The position numbers and the translations under genes were made by a program. Positions 23,818 to 35,618 of a DNA stretch of 64,000 nucleotides are shown here, piece by piece. Each line of letters begins with the position of its first letter. The first letter of the stretch is position 1. The notes under the pieces are model-generated. The model had not been told where the DNA came from. It ran no database searches and saw only the letters and a list, made by a program, of their open reading frames with translations. Origin of the DNA: Pyricularia pennisetigena (Eukaryota > Ascomycota > Sordariomycetes > Magnaporthales > Pyriculariaceae); the NCBI RefSeq assembly GCF_004337985.1, contig NC_043742.1, forward strand, positions 663,705 to 727,704, read 5' to 3'.

Positions 23818-24595
23818 GCTTATAAGCCCGGAAAGGTTTTAGTTTGTGCATTAAAGTGCATTTTACATCGCTGGAAAACCTGAAGTTTAGGTTTTATTTT
23901 GGTTATTGTCGCATTTTTATAGCACGTATATTGACGAAATTTTTTCTGTTTTTGTGCGAAATTGTTGGTTTTAGGCGCTAATTCAGCACCCAACCCCCTG
24001 TATTTATAATGGGGATCGTTAAAAATTAGCGTTCGATTCAGGCCCTTTTAAGTACTGCAGCGATCGTTTGCATTGCAAATCCAAAATTTTTGGTATGGTT
24101 TTTGTGGATCGTGCACGCTACTGTAATTGGTTCAAACTTCAGTAGGGCTTACGCTAGCGAATCAGGGCCAAAAACCCCTATATTCGTTCGCTAATAGCCC
24201 ATTAAATTTTTTTAGTGCGTTTAATAGGGTTTACAATAGCCCACAAACCCATTAGCGGAACTACGTTAGTGGTTCGTTGCCCTGCACGATACCTTGCAGC
24301 TTACCTTGCACCCATTCAACGAATTAAATTCGCTACGTGCACCTGGATTGGTACAAATACCAGGGCACCCATTAATTGCGGATTTGAGGGATTGTAACCC
24401 TGTATTTTAATGGATTTTAACCACTGAAAATAGCAATAACCCTGTAATTGGCAATTACAGGCCTATACCCGTTAAAAGGCAAACGGTATAGCAAATCCTA
24501 GATTTAATAGGGTATTTATTTACCTTTAGGGGATTAGGTTAGTTGATTATTGCTATAAATTAGCGAATTGCAACTATAATTCAAGCTACCCTACA

Positions 24596-25564
24596 ATGGA
24601 GAACAGTTTTATATCAGGCCGTCCAGGCCCAGTTTCAACAGATAAAGGGCCTGAACCCAACCCAAACGAAATTCTAACCGCTAAATTACAGGCCCAAAAC
24701 CTGCAATTAAAAGCGTTAATTACGCAAATGAATTAATTTTAGAGGACAATTCAACAATTAACCGCCCTGTTAACCCTAAAAAGCGGTAATTCCACTAATT
24801 TAAATGGTATTTTGGATGTTAAACCAGCTACCCCTGCCACACCCCTGATCCACCTGGTAACCTAATTTTAGGTGACGGGATAGGTAAAGAATTATCGAAA
24901 CGGGCATTTTCCTTACCCGAAAATTGTAAATTGATAGGGGCTAGGAACTACGATTTGTGGAAACAGGCGTTAATAGTATAATTTAGGGCTATAAAAGCAG
25001 CGGACTTTATTTCCAACCCTGAAATTGGGTATACCTTACCGGAACACGAGCAATCAATCCTATTACTGTTTATAAAAAACAGTTTAACCAAAAACACCTT
25101 TAAAATCCATTATATGGCATTCCAACCCCTTACTTCTTTAAAACCTGGAAGATAATTACTCCGTTACACCCGAAATTAGTCGAAATTTACTATATCGGGA
25201 ATTCCACGCTTTAAATTTTTCGAAATTTAAAGGATTAATACCTAAATTTGACAACCGTTTTGATTTACTAACAATTAAATTAGCGAATGCTAACGTGCAA
25301 ATTAACCCCGTAGACGTACGAAATCAGTATTTACGGGCCCTGGAGGGGATATTCCCTATTTGGACCGAATACCAACGCATTACCCAACGGGCCCTGCAGG
25401 CAATAGGCCAAAATTCGGAAAAGTTAAATTTGCAATACCTTATAGCGGACCTTATATCCGAAAATTAGATTTTAGGTTTTATAACGGTTAAAACCGTTAA
25501 TTATAGGTTGGAAGGCAAAAGAACGGGTAAAAAACGCTAAAAAAAGGCGTTAAAAAGGAGAATA
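24596..25564 (+). pseudogene. Copia-B gag remnant, copy 1
   Basis: Starts at an ATG (24596) with MENSFISGRPGPVSTDKG and a short coiled-coil-like LQAQNLQLKALITQMN. It runs into FHALNFSKFKGLIPKFDNRF and later YLRALEGIFPIWTEYQR. The same start is found in copy 3 on the minus strand at 51581, which supports it as the true gag start. Stops are frequent. Confidence 0.6.
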
Positions 25565-26640
25565 ATGGGCAGGAAAACACCTCTAAATCACGAAAAAAAA
25601 GTAAAAACTCTAATTCGGATTTTGTTTTTGCAAAAAAATACTAAATCCTCCTCCAGCGAATTAACCGCTGGAACGTTTATAATTTTTATGTATTTCGAAT
25701 TACTTACGGGCTCGATTCCAGGTGACGTTAACGAAAGCGCAGCGTATAACGTTTTGGAACAGGAGGTTAATTCCGCTATTAGCGGAATTATAAGATTACG
25801 TTCGGATTCGGATTCGGAAACCAATACCGGTAAAACGCTAAAACCACAAGTTTTAACAGTTAATTTTAAGGTAAAAACGAAACCTGGACGCGGCGAAAAA
25901 GGGATTCCTGAATTTGGGAAATTAGGTCACCCTATCCTGTACGATATAAGTAATAGGCACTATATTTTTGCAAATTAACAATTTTTTACCGATTTTACCC
26001 CCGGTTTTACAGTCGAAATCGGTACAGGAGGTGGCCTGATTCAGCCTATAGGCACCCGAATTGTGAAAATATAAATCCGTTACGGCCAAAAAGCTGACGA
26101 ATTTAAAAAGGTTACGTTAAATAACGTTTTATATATCCCTTCGTTTGGAATAAATATCGTTAATGGTTTTATACATTATAATATAGGGAGCGTATTATTA
26201 AAAAATATTTTGTACGATAAGGATCGCAAAACGTAGGGACGCTTAAATACCGTTAAACATTCGTTTTATTTGAAGGTTAAAGGGTGCGGTATCCTTGTTC
26301 GAAATAACGTTATTTCGAGTTACGCCTGTGTAATAGGTGAATATAGCACCGTTTTTAGCATGGTTTTACAGGGGGGTTATAAAAGGCTACGCAGCCCCGT
26401 TAGAAATAAACCTAAGTAATATAAACCTCGGATATCACGAGGACTATAAAATTTATACCGATTCGGAACCGGAAGAAAATACCGTAACGGAAAAACTAAA
26501 TCCCGAACAAAATACGGAAATAGCCGTAAGTTTACCTATAACGTAGAAATTTAACGGTAAAAACCCTGAAAATCCACGTAAAATTGGGCCCCGTAGGCCG
26601 GGTACACCGTTAGGTGACCCTTTTATATAACCTAATATAA
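25565..26640 (+). pseudogene. Copia-B protease region remnant, copy 1
   Basis: Contains LYDISNRHYIFAN followed by QFFTDFTPGFTVEIGTGGG and VTLNNVLYIPSFGINIVNGF, the usual pattern of a copia aspartic protease and its downstream VLYVP block. The DTG catalytic triplet preserved in copy 3 is changed here (DIS), so this protease is dead. Confidence 0.65.
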
Positions 26641-26851
26641 AAGGGATTATTTCCGAAAAAAGGGGGTTTCCTATATAGAAAGTCCGTTGTTAAAACTTTT
26701 TTTATTATCGGATTTAAAGCAGGCCTCTGTAAGTTACTTCCTTTTAAGGTTTAAACTAATAACGGACGGTTAGTTAACCTTTAAAGGAAACGGAATTGCA
26801 GGTATTTGTAACGAAATCCAGGCCTAAAAAACCCTGCTATGGAACAGGCGT

Positions 26852-27560
26852 TTGGGGTATATAAGGTTATTATTGCTAGAAAAAACTGCTAAAATTATAA
26901 AAAATATACCTAATTTCGACAGAAATAAAGTAATTACCTATATTGTTTGCGTTAAAACCATTTTTATTAGGCGTACAAATAAAGTCGCACTCCTTACACC
27001 CCCTAATATTTTCGATTTTAGAAAAGGTAATATAATGCCCTTTGAATTTAATTTTTATAATAAAAAGCCCGTATTTTTATTATTAGTGGACCGCAAATTG
27101 CGTTTTCGGTGGTCGATCCTATTAAAGAATAAAACCGGACCTACGGCTTTTATGGCTATTAAAGGCTTTTTTAAGGTTTTACAAACTACGCACGGGCGTT
27201 ACCCCCTGAATTTTCATTTCGATGGGGGGTACGAAGTTGATACAGATTTTCAAAATTGGTTTACAAACAAAGGTGTTAATTTTAGCATTTCGAATCCTTA
27301 TAACCATGGCCAAAACGGATTAACGAAACGGTCTATTAAGGATATTTTGGATAGGTTTTGGTCTACCATTATAGCGGCGGGTTTACCATTATATTTATAA
27401 TATTATTTACTATTTGCCGTGGTTAATTTAATTAACCGTACAGCGGTAACTAATAGGGATTTAACACCCTACGCGGAATTTTGTTCCGAATTCCAACCTC
27501 GATTACCGCATAAACCCAATTTAGGGCATTTTCGGGTTATTGGTACTGTGTACCAGGTCA
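26852..27560 (+). pseudogene. Copia-B integrase remnant, copy 1
   Basis: An open stretch of 182 codons holds the integrase zinc-binding and core region: FLLLVDRKLRFRWSILLKN is the first-Asp region, YPLNFHFDGGYEVDTDFQNW the second, and NHGQNGLTKRSIKDILDRFW the Glu region (here Asn/Gly-rich and partly altered). It is the longest intact integrase fragment of the family in this window. Confidence 0.7.
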
Positions 27561-28239
27561 TACACCGTTAAAAAAACGCCAAAAATTTAATAAATTGGTT
27601 CCCCGCACCGAAACGGTAAAGTTTTTAGCCTATTTATTAAATTTTACAGCGTTGGTTTACGCACCCGTTAAACGGACCGTATATAAAACCTTTACCGTAA
27701 AAAGTATAAAGGGTATAACCGCTGAAAATTTGGCTATTCCAGGGGAAACGCTACAGATGTTAAAGGGGGAATATACAGATTTAAAGGGGGATTTTGATTT
27801 TGAACTTGAAAACGAGATTAACAGCGTTCCAGCGAATAATTACTTCCTAAAAAACCCTGAAAATACAGGGCATTTACCACCTGTTACAGGGTATCTACCA
27901 CCTGTTACAGGGTAGTTACCACCCGTTATATGGCATTTAAACCCTGAAAACACAGTGCCCGCCAGGCTTGTACAGCCTACTGTTCGCCCCCAAGAACCTA
28001 TAACGGTAGCGGTACCTAATCCAGTACCTAAAACAACGGAAATTCCGGTGTTTTCAGCACGTAAAATACAAGATATGGAATTAAATTCGCAGTGAGAAAA
28101 CCCAAATTTAATAGATATACATTACGTGCATTATTTTTATTTTTAAACCCGAAAAGAAATAATAAAAAAGCCCACTAAAAACGGTAAACCAAATAATTAC
28201 CAACAGGCTTTAAATAGCCTTGAAAATATAAAATGGCTA

Positions 28240-29330
28240 GCTATTTTAACGTTTAAATTCGACCAAATCGTCACTGCAAAAACCTTCCGTTTTAACCCTA
28301 AAGCTAAAATGCCTACAGGCCGTAAACTCGCTTTTACCCGGCCGGTATTTAAATCAAAAAAGGATAAAAATAATAAGCCTATAAAATATAAAGCTAGGTT
28401 TGTTGTTAAAGGTTTTTTACAGGTTAAAAGCCTACATTATATCGAAATCTTTGCTAACATTAATATACCACCTACTTGGCGTATACTTTTGGCTATAACT
28501 GATATACAAAATTAGACAATAGAATAAATCGATTTTATCGGTGCGTTTTTAAATAATAACCTTACCGACGTAAATATATATTTGCAAATTCCAAACGGTT
28601 TTAACGAATAAGCCAAAATTTGTAACCCTACCACCATAAAAGTTCAATGGAAATGGGTTATAATCCGAAAAAACTGCAGGTTACATAATAAAAGGCGTTA
28701 TACGGTTTGAAACAGGGTCCAAAAAAATGGTAGAACAGACTTAAAACCCTATTTTTTAAAAAAGGTTTTAAACTATTAATTTCTAATCCCGCTGTTTTTT
28801 ATAGCGTTAAATCCAAAGATTTTATCGTTACCTTTATAGACGATTGCCTGCTAATAGGTCCTAAATTGCAATATATTCAGGATTTAAAAGACCGTTTTAA
28901 TAAAATATACGCGTTAAAAAACAGGGGCCCTGCAGCCTATTTTTTAAACGTTTAGATTATAAAGAAAAAGCCTAAACGCCTATTTTGGTTCCATTAAAAT
29001 CAATATATAAAAGAAGCATTATCAACGTTTGGATTAATTAATTGCAAATTTATATTTGCTCCCTTATAACCGGGTGTGCTAAAATAAAGGGGGGGTAAAC
29101 CCGTCAATGCGTTAAAAATCAAATTATTACAGCGTATTTTCGGCACCCTTATGTATTTAATGCTATTAACGCGCCCGGATATCGGTTTTGCGGTTTAATG
29201 GTTTTCACGTTTTTTAATAAAAACTATTATAATCCACTTAACGGCAGCTAAATACCTATTACATTATTTAGCGGGTATTTAATCTTTATTTATTTACTAC
29301 AAAAATAAAGTATTTAAAGCTGAATTACCA
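28240..29330 (+). pseudogene. Copia-B reverse transcriptase remnant, copy 1
   Basis: Includes YKARFVVKGFLQVKSLHYIEIF, the K.RLVA.G..Q..G.DY..TF block of RVT_2. FIDDCLLIGPKLQYI further on holds the YVDD-type catalytic box, and LLTRPDIGFAV corresponds to the conserved TRPDI motif. Internal stops are numerous. Confidence 0.75.
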
Positions 29331-29339
29331 CCCAATGTT

Positions 29340-29640
29340 TCAATAAGGGGTTTTAAAAGGTTTAAATTACTGGGTTTTAGTAATAGCGACTTCGCCGGGG
29401 CTAGGAAAAACTCAAAATCCATTTACGGATATTTGTATACCTTATTTTGGGGCCCTACAACGTGGAAATGCAAAAAGGCTAATACTATAGCTTTAAATAC
29501 TCTGAAAACCGAAACCGATACCTTAGCGGAAGCCCTGCGTAAAGTACAGTGGTTTAAAAGCTTATTTATAAAAAATGGACTACCTATAAAAGGCCTTATT
29601 GCAATATGTTAACAATATGCCGCTGTTCAATTGGCTGCGC
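29340..29640 (+). pseudogene. Copia-B RNase H remnant, copy 1
   Basis: Reads FSNSDFAGARKNSKSIYGYL, then WGPTTWKCKKANTIALNTL and LAEALRKVQWFKSLF, the standard DADWAG...KSTSGY...W.SKKQ..VA.SS.EAEY order, with the Asp kept and several substitutions. Confidence 0.75.
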
Positions 29641-30451
29641 GCATGAAAAATGCAGCCGACTGCACTTAACGTGCGGTCGCAGGGCCTTTATAAGGCCTGT
29701 TCTTAACATAATATTTGGAAATAATACAGGCTTTATATCTAACGCATATAGCCCTACGCACCACTAACGTACTAAATATACGTTATTAACATTTTACTAC
29801 GTACGGGATTTAATTACAAAAAGATTAATGACCTTTAAATACCTGGAATCCAAGCAAATGCCCGCTAATGGCCTAATAAAACCCCTAACGCTTCCAATTC
29901 ACAAGGTCTTTTTAAAGTTTATATGGCTTAAGCCCCTACAAAAAGCTTAATTTTTACTCACTGAATTTTAGGGCATTTTAATTAGTTCGTTAGCTAATTT
30001 TAACCCATTATATTTCCTTTCTTTGCAAATATTGGATTTTCATTAGCGTAACACCGTCCGTACTACTCAAATCTACCCTGCACAGGTTAATTTATTAGCA
30101 AATTATACCGACCATATACCCAAAATTACCGAACCTATACCCAATATTGAATCGGAATAACAATAACCCGCGTTTTGGGCGATTTACGCATTCGAAATAC
30201 CGTATATAATATGCCTAACTTGGTTTATTACCAACGAACAGCCAGATTTGCTGCCTGGCTTAATAATTGATTCCGTGTGTCATTGTTATACAATTCGGGG
30301 GTCACGGGTTAGTATAAAGGGCTTAGTTATCCAGGGGGTTTATATCGGGAGTTCGAGTCGGGTTGGGACATACGGGGGATCTTTTTTAGGGTTTTATTTT
30401 TATATACTTTTCTCTTCCGATTTCATGTAAATAATAGCAAACGAAAGGAGG

Positions 30452-30703
30452 TGTTAATTATATGCGTTATTTAGCATATAATGGGCCCACCTTTATTTGT
30501 ATATAAACCACAATAAATAGTGCCGAAATGGGGCTATTGAGGCTGTCGGATTTTCCGTTATATTTTATGTTGCAGGAATTGCGATTCAAAATATCAGCGA
30601 ATGGGGTTCACCCTGTACCGGGTTCACACCCACCCTGCACCTACGAATCAGCTACCCTATATCAGGTTAAAAATTTCACCAAATTAGCAAACGAATGCGA
30701 ACT
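30452..30703 (+). repeat. Copia-B copy 1 truncated 3' LTR
   Basis: Follows a purine-rich tract (acgaaaggagg). About 250 of the usual 553 bp remain. Confidence 0.75.
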
Positions 30704-30756
30704 CAAAAAACGAAACAGAGCGAAACCAACGAAGTGGATCAATTGTGGAGCTCTGG
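30704..30756 (+). mobile_element. TAG-MULE right-end scrap
   Basis: gaagtggatcaattgtggag and the preceding gagcgaa motif are from the right terminus of the TAG-MULE family. The terminal inverted repeat itself is missing. Confidence 0.55.
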
Positions 30757-31691
30757 GATTTGGCAGGCTTTACACAGCGGACTAAGTAATATTATCGAGT
30801 TGACTAACAGGGAGAAACAACATTTGCACGTATAGAACAGTCTGGTCACCTTGTCAATAGAAATTGGTATGCGTTAACGCCCTTCAGCCTGTTCCCCCGC
30901 TTTGTATTCGCTGCCTTTCAGTCCACAAAATGCAAAATCTAGGGTCTTGTGTCCCCGCCTAAAGATAGAAATTTGTTGTCCGCACTAAGGAGTTTTCAGG
31001 TTGCGATTAGAGCGTCCGTGGGCCGTTTGGAACGATCATGTAGGCCGTGGCAGCACAATCCAAAGTAGGAAATTTGAAGAGCAAAGAATGTAGTTGTATC
31101 AAGACAGGACTTATTTACAACCAGTTCTACGAAGGAAAAAGTCTTGTACAATCATATAAATTAAGCTCGCCGTTTAACAATGGAATTTGCTCATCAAGCA
31201 CTCACACTTCTTGAGCAAAAGTTGGTCCAGGTTTAAGCCTGTTGAAAGTTAATTATAGCAAGTTCTCGGACTTCCCTTTCAAGCCTTGAGTCAGTAAGAC
31301 TATGACTCGACAACATAGTCCCGGGACTATTATAAGTAGTCTATTAATGTATAAATGAAAGTAATATAATAGGAAACCATAAAAAGGCAACTTGAGTCAA
31401 TCTGAATAACCTATGCAGAGTTCCGTCGTTAGGTGTTATGAGAATGTTTTATAAAGGATTGGTTGATTTTTCACCCTAGCCTTTTGGAGGTTCGGTAAAC
31501 TCTACCAAGATCAAATTGTGCGATACCGTTCGACTTGATTATTCTGCTTTACTAATATTGCTATACTTAGACCTTTCGCCTCTTATCCGTCGTATTGAAC
31601 GCGTACACTCATACGCATATAATTCAAGTTTTGCCTATCTTTTCTTGAAATAACCTCAGGTATTCCAACCAAGTTATAAATAAGCACCATC
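30757..31691. other. Unique, GC-balanced upstream region of the 31692 gene
   Basis: About 0.9 kb that matches none of the repeats here and is visibly less AT-biased than its surroundings. No gene of its own was found. It probably holds the promoter of the 31692 gene; no confident TATA or CCAAT element was identified. Confidence 0.5.
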
Positions 31692-32144
31692 ATGCGCAGC
31701 CCAGCCCTTTTTACCACCATTCTTACCATGCTCGCCTCTACCTCCAGCGCGTGCGTAGTCCAACTCATGCAAGACCCGCTGGACAAGACCGCTCTGGATA
31801 CAAAATATCCATTTTGCAACCAAAAAGTCCATTTTAAGGGACCAGAATACGATTTCGAACTCTTAATCGATCGGGACTGCAAAGGCGAGAGGATTGCTGG
31901 AACTATCCCTAAAGGCCATTTTGTTAGGTTTTCGAAGTTTGCGGAAGGAAGTTCAAATTCTTTAACTCCTATTATGACAATGTGGGAAAATAAACTTGGC
32001 GGAACTGAAACGGTCACCCATGGCAGTAACGTTATGAAGGTGGACATAACACCAGAATGGCAATTGAAAGCGAACAAAATATATGACGAAATGCTTAGGC
32101 GCGGGCCTCGGGGTAAACCCCCTGGTCTCAGGGCTCATCCCTAA
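31692..32144 (+). CDS. Small secreted, effector-like protein; 3' end overwritten by transposon
   Basis: A single open frame of 150 codons. Residues 1-20 (MRSPALFTTILTMLASTSSA) form a typical signal peptide with an SSA cleavage site. The mature part has three cysteines (about 21, 42 and 63), is rich in charged and aromatic residues and has no family I recognise. It lies in a 1.4-kb unique island between retrotransposon copies, with no in-frame stop although surrounding elements are riddled with them. From about residue 144 the frame reads into the TAG-MULE terminus starting at 32123, so the last residues and the stop (32142-32144) are transposon-derived. A possible splice donor (GTAAAC, 32113-32118) just before the junction suggests that the original gene had an intron or longer 3' end. 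Small size, signal peptide and location suggest an effector; function unknown. Confidence 0.6.
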   Translation: MRSPALFTTILTMLASTSSACVVQLMQDPLDKTALDTKYPFCNQKVHFKGPEYDFELLIDRDCKGERIAGTIPKGHFVRFSKFAEGSSNSLTPIMTMWENKLGGTETVTHGSNVMKVDITPEWQLKANKIYDEMLRRGPRGKPPGLRAHP

Positions 32145-32221
32145 AGCCCACAGCTCCACAAATAATCCACTTCGTTCGCTCCGCTCCACTTCGTGGCTCA
32201 ATTGCGGCTTTGCAATGTACC
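32123..32221 (-). mobile_element. TAG-MULE right-end fragment M12
   Basis: TGGTCTCAGGGCTCATCCC through the tgcaatgtacct block, then abruptly replaced by copia sequence. It supplies the 3' end of the upstream gene. Confidence 0.65.
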
Positions 32222-32387
32222 TTATCTTTTTTAATTTGAATACTGGCCGGGTAAAAATAAATATACGGCCTGCAGGCATTTTAATTTTAAGGATAAAGTG
32301 GAACGTTTTTTGCAATAACGATTTGGTCGAACTTAGACGTTAAAACTGTTAGCCATTTAGCATTTCTAAAGTTACTTAGGGCCCACT
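32222..32387 (-). pseudogene. Copia-B reverse-transcriptase fragment
   Basis: About 150 bp matching the segment at 47880-48010 of copy 3 (ggccgggtaaaaa, acggcctgcaggcatttt, acgatttggtcgaa). It is wedged between two TAG-MULE right ends, as if captured during transposition or rearrangement. Confidence 0.6.
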
Positions 32388-33284
32388 TAGTTTTAGGGCT
32401 TATCCCTGAAGCCCAAAGCTCTACAATTGCTCCATTTCGTTCGCTTCGTTCCATTTCGTAGCTTAATTGCGGTTTTGCAATGTATTTGTAAGTCCATCCA
32501 AAAAACGTTTTAGTTTAGGTTTGAGGACAATGTGTCGATTTTCGCCGTTTATGGCGGTATTTTTGGCATTTTTGTGACCGACATTCCTTTATTATTCCAT
32601 AACCACGCGATATATTAAAAAAAGAAAACATCGTTAAAAATAGGAGTTGGTAGGCCTTTTTTATAGATCCAAAAGTTTTTGCACCCGGTATATTAATCAA
32701 AAGTTAACATTACCCGCCTTTTATCCGTTTAAAGCGGTATCCCCATTGTTAATGAATAAACACCATCGATACCCATTTACTATTTTACTAATAACAATTA
32801 TAATCCGTTAAAATTTATATGTGGAAGATCGTATAAACGAAAAAAACTTTTTATATAAGTTTTAATATAATTATCGCAGAATTATAAATTTTATAATCCG
32901 TTTAGGGGAAATCTTACTTAATATATTATATATCTACATATAAATATTATCGATACACATTTCCCATTTTATTAATAACGGTTACCATCCGTTTAAATTA
33001 TTTTGTAGAAAATCGCATAAGCGAGAGGAACCTTTATATATAAGTTTCAATACAAATAACGCAAAACCACTAATTTTACAATCCGTATAGGGTATGTATT
33101 ATATAATGCGCTTTATATCCACCCACTAGAAGAAACTATTTTTCGCGCAAATATTTATATATTCGTACCAAATTATATATATATAATATCCGAAAACACG
33201 CCTATATATTCCTCGCTTTCCCACCAAATCGACGCAATTTTCCGCGGTTCCAATCATGAACCACTTTAGTGAACAATTCTAGTG
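32388..33284 (-). mobile_element. TAG-MULE variant copy M13
   Basis: Starts TAGTTTTAGGGCTTATCCC, keeps the right-terminal and hairpin region, and shares the ttggtaggcctttttt/tttgcacccggt segment with M11. Its interior then differs from all other copies and contains a tandem duplication (32764-33125). No left terminus is visible; the last part (33130-33284) is unclassified AT-rich DNA. Confidence 0.5.
32764..33125. repeat. Imperfect 185-bp tandem duplication
   Basis: Two units begin at atcgatacccat (32764) and atcgatacacat (32949). They share order and landmarks (ccatccgttt, tcgcataa/tcgtataa, tttatataagttt, ttacaatccgt). Divergence is high, so the duplication is old or heavily RIPped. Confidence 0.55.
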
Positions 33285-33392
33285 CATTGAATGCATCTAA
33301 ACCCTGTAATTACAGGCATTTATAGCGCAACTAGCACCACGCCGCACCTAGGCTAATGCCTAAACCCCTGTTAGCAACCCATATTATTAATA
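33285..33392 (+). repeat. Copia-B LTR 3'-end fragment (forward)
   Basis: The last ~110 bp of a forward LTR (ctgtaattacagg, ccacgccgcacctagg, ending attattaata, a RIP form of TTGTTAACA). Five bases later an oppositely oriented LTR begins, so two LTRs face away from each other here. Confidence 0.65.
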
Positions 33393-34239
33393 GTAGCGCT
33401 TATATAAATAAAAGTGGGCCTATTATATGCTAAATAACGCATATAAATAACACCCCCTCTTTTTTACTACTGATATAAAGTCGGAGAAAAAAGTACATAA
33501 AAAATAAAACCCTAAAAAAAAGATTGCCCTTATGTCCCAACCCGATTCGAGCTCCCGGTACAAACATCCTGGATAATTAAGCCTTTTATACCGACCTATA
33601 ACCCCCGAATTGGAAAAAAACCCCAAAATTGTGACAACCCCCGGATTTGAACCCCGTTTGCATAATATTAACCCACGGAATTAACTAATAAACCAGGTAG
33701 CTAATTTGGTTATTCGTTGGTAACAGTACAAATTAGGCATATTATATAGGGTATTTCGAATGCGTAAATCGCCCAAACCACGAAGTTTTTCAATTTTAAT
33801 TCAATTTTGGGTACAAGGTCGGTATGAATTGCTTATTAATTAACCTAAATAATGTAGATTCGGGTAATACGGCCGGTATTGGGCTAATAAAAGTCCAACA
33901 TTTGCAAACAAAAGAAATAAATGGGTAATTAGCTAACGAAGTAAATAAATGCCCCAAAATTCAATAGGTAAAAACTAAGTTTTTCATAAGGGTTTAAACC
34001 CTATAAGCTTTAAAAAGACTTTGTAAAGTGGAAACGTTAAGGTTTTATGAGGCCATTGGCGGGTATTTGTTTGATTTCCAGGTATTTTAGGGTTATTAAT
34101 CCTTTTATAATTAATTCCCGTACATAGTAAAACTTTAATAACGTATTTTTAATACGTTGGTAGTGCGTAGCGTTATAGGCGTTAGCTATAAAACTTGTAT
34201 TATTTCCAAATATTGCAATAAGGCCTTTCATAGGTAAGC

Positions 34240-35618
34240 GAATTTCTATAAATAGGTCTTTAAACTATTATGCTTGACGCAAAGCTTCCGCCAAAGCATA
34301 GGTTTCGGTTTTTGAGGTGTTTAATGCTATAATATTAGCCTTTCTGCATTTTCACGTTATAAAATCCCCAAATAGGGTGTATCAATGTCCGTAAATGGAT
34401 TTTGAATTTTCCTTAGCCCAGGCAAAATCGCTATTATTAAAACCTAGTAATTTAAAGCCTTTAAAACCCCCTTTTAAAGACAGGGTAGTTGCTTAGCTTT
34501 ATATACTTTATTTCCGTAAAAAATAAATAAAGATTTAATACCCGTTAAATAACGTAATAGTTTTGAACTGCCGTTAAATGGATTATAATGGCTTTTAGCA
34601 AAAACGTAAAAGCCACTAAACCGTTAAACTGATATCCGGGCACCTTAATAACATTAAGTACATAAAGGTACCGTTAATACGCTATAATAATTCAGCTTCC
34701 AACGCATTTACGGGCTTACCCCCGTTATATTTAAGCACACCCGGATGTAAAGGAACAAATATAGGTTTGCAATTAGGAAATCCAAACGTTGCTAATACTT
34801 CCTTTATATACTGATTTTAATGGAGCCAGAATAGGCGCTTAGGCCTTTCCTTTATAATTTGAACGCGTAAAAAATAGGCTGCAGGGCCGTTGTCTTCCAA
34901 CGCGTATACCTTAATAAAACGGGTTTTTAAATCGTAAATATATTGCAATTGAGGACCTATTAGCAGGCAGCAGTTTACACAGGGAATAATAAAGTATTTG
35001 GATTTAACGTCATAAAAAACAGCGGGATTAAAATCAGCGGTTAAAAACCTTTTTTGAAAAAGAGGGTCGTTAGCTTGTTGTACCATTCTCTTGGGCCCTA
35101 TTTCAAACCGTATAACGCCTTTTCCGAATGTATAACATGCAATTCTTTCGGATTATACCGATTTCCACTAAAGTCTTAGCGGTGGTGAAGTTACAAAGCT
35201 TAACCCATTCGTCAACCACTTTGTTAAAACCGTCTGGAATTTGCGAATAAATATTTACGTTGGCAAAGTCACTATTTAGAAACATACCGATAAAATCAAT
35301 TTGTTCTATTTCCCAATTTTGTGTATTAGCTATAACTAATAGTATACGCCAGGAGAATAAAATATTAATATGAGCAAAGGTTTGGATATAATCAAGCCTT
35401 TCGACCTGTAAAAAGCCCGCAATAATAAGCCTAATCTTATATTTTATAGGATTGATATTTTTATCCTTATTTAATTCAATCACCGGCCGGGTAAAAACAA
35501 GTTTACGGCCTGCAGGCATTTTAATTTTAAGCATAAAGCGAGACGTTTTTGCAATAACGATTTGGTCGAATTTAAACGCTAAAAAAGCTAACAATTTAAC
35601 ATTTTCAGGGTTGTTCAA
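34240..35618 (-). pseudogene. Copia-B RNase H and reverse transcriptase remnant, copy 2
   Basis: On the minus strand 35618-35103 reads FAFKFDQIVIAKTSRF-like RVT_2 start, IRLIIAGFLQVERLDYIQTF and IPDGFNKVVDEWVKLCN. 35086-34817 continues with FYDVKSKYFIIPCVNCCLLIGP, where the FIDD/YVDD box of other copies reads PCVNC, a loss of the catalytic Asp pair. RNase H debris lies left of this. Confidence 0.7.

Larger units (their letters stand above)
23265..30703 (+). mobile_element. Copia-B copy 1, near-complete, 3' LTR truncated
   Basis: Forward Ty1/copia element: 5' LTR 23265-23817, leader, gag, protease, integrase, RT, RNase H in order, polypurine tract ending ggagg at about 30451, and 3' LTR from 30452 broken at about 30703. 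Every domain has stops or frameshifts. The 3' break joins a TAG-MULE right-end scrap. Confidence 0.85.

Noticed and set aside
30330..30370. tRNA-like B box (gggagttcgagtcgggttgg)
   Set aside because: No matching A box, anticodon arm or acceptor pairing; it lies in the 3' untranslated part of copia-B and has counterparts in other copies.
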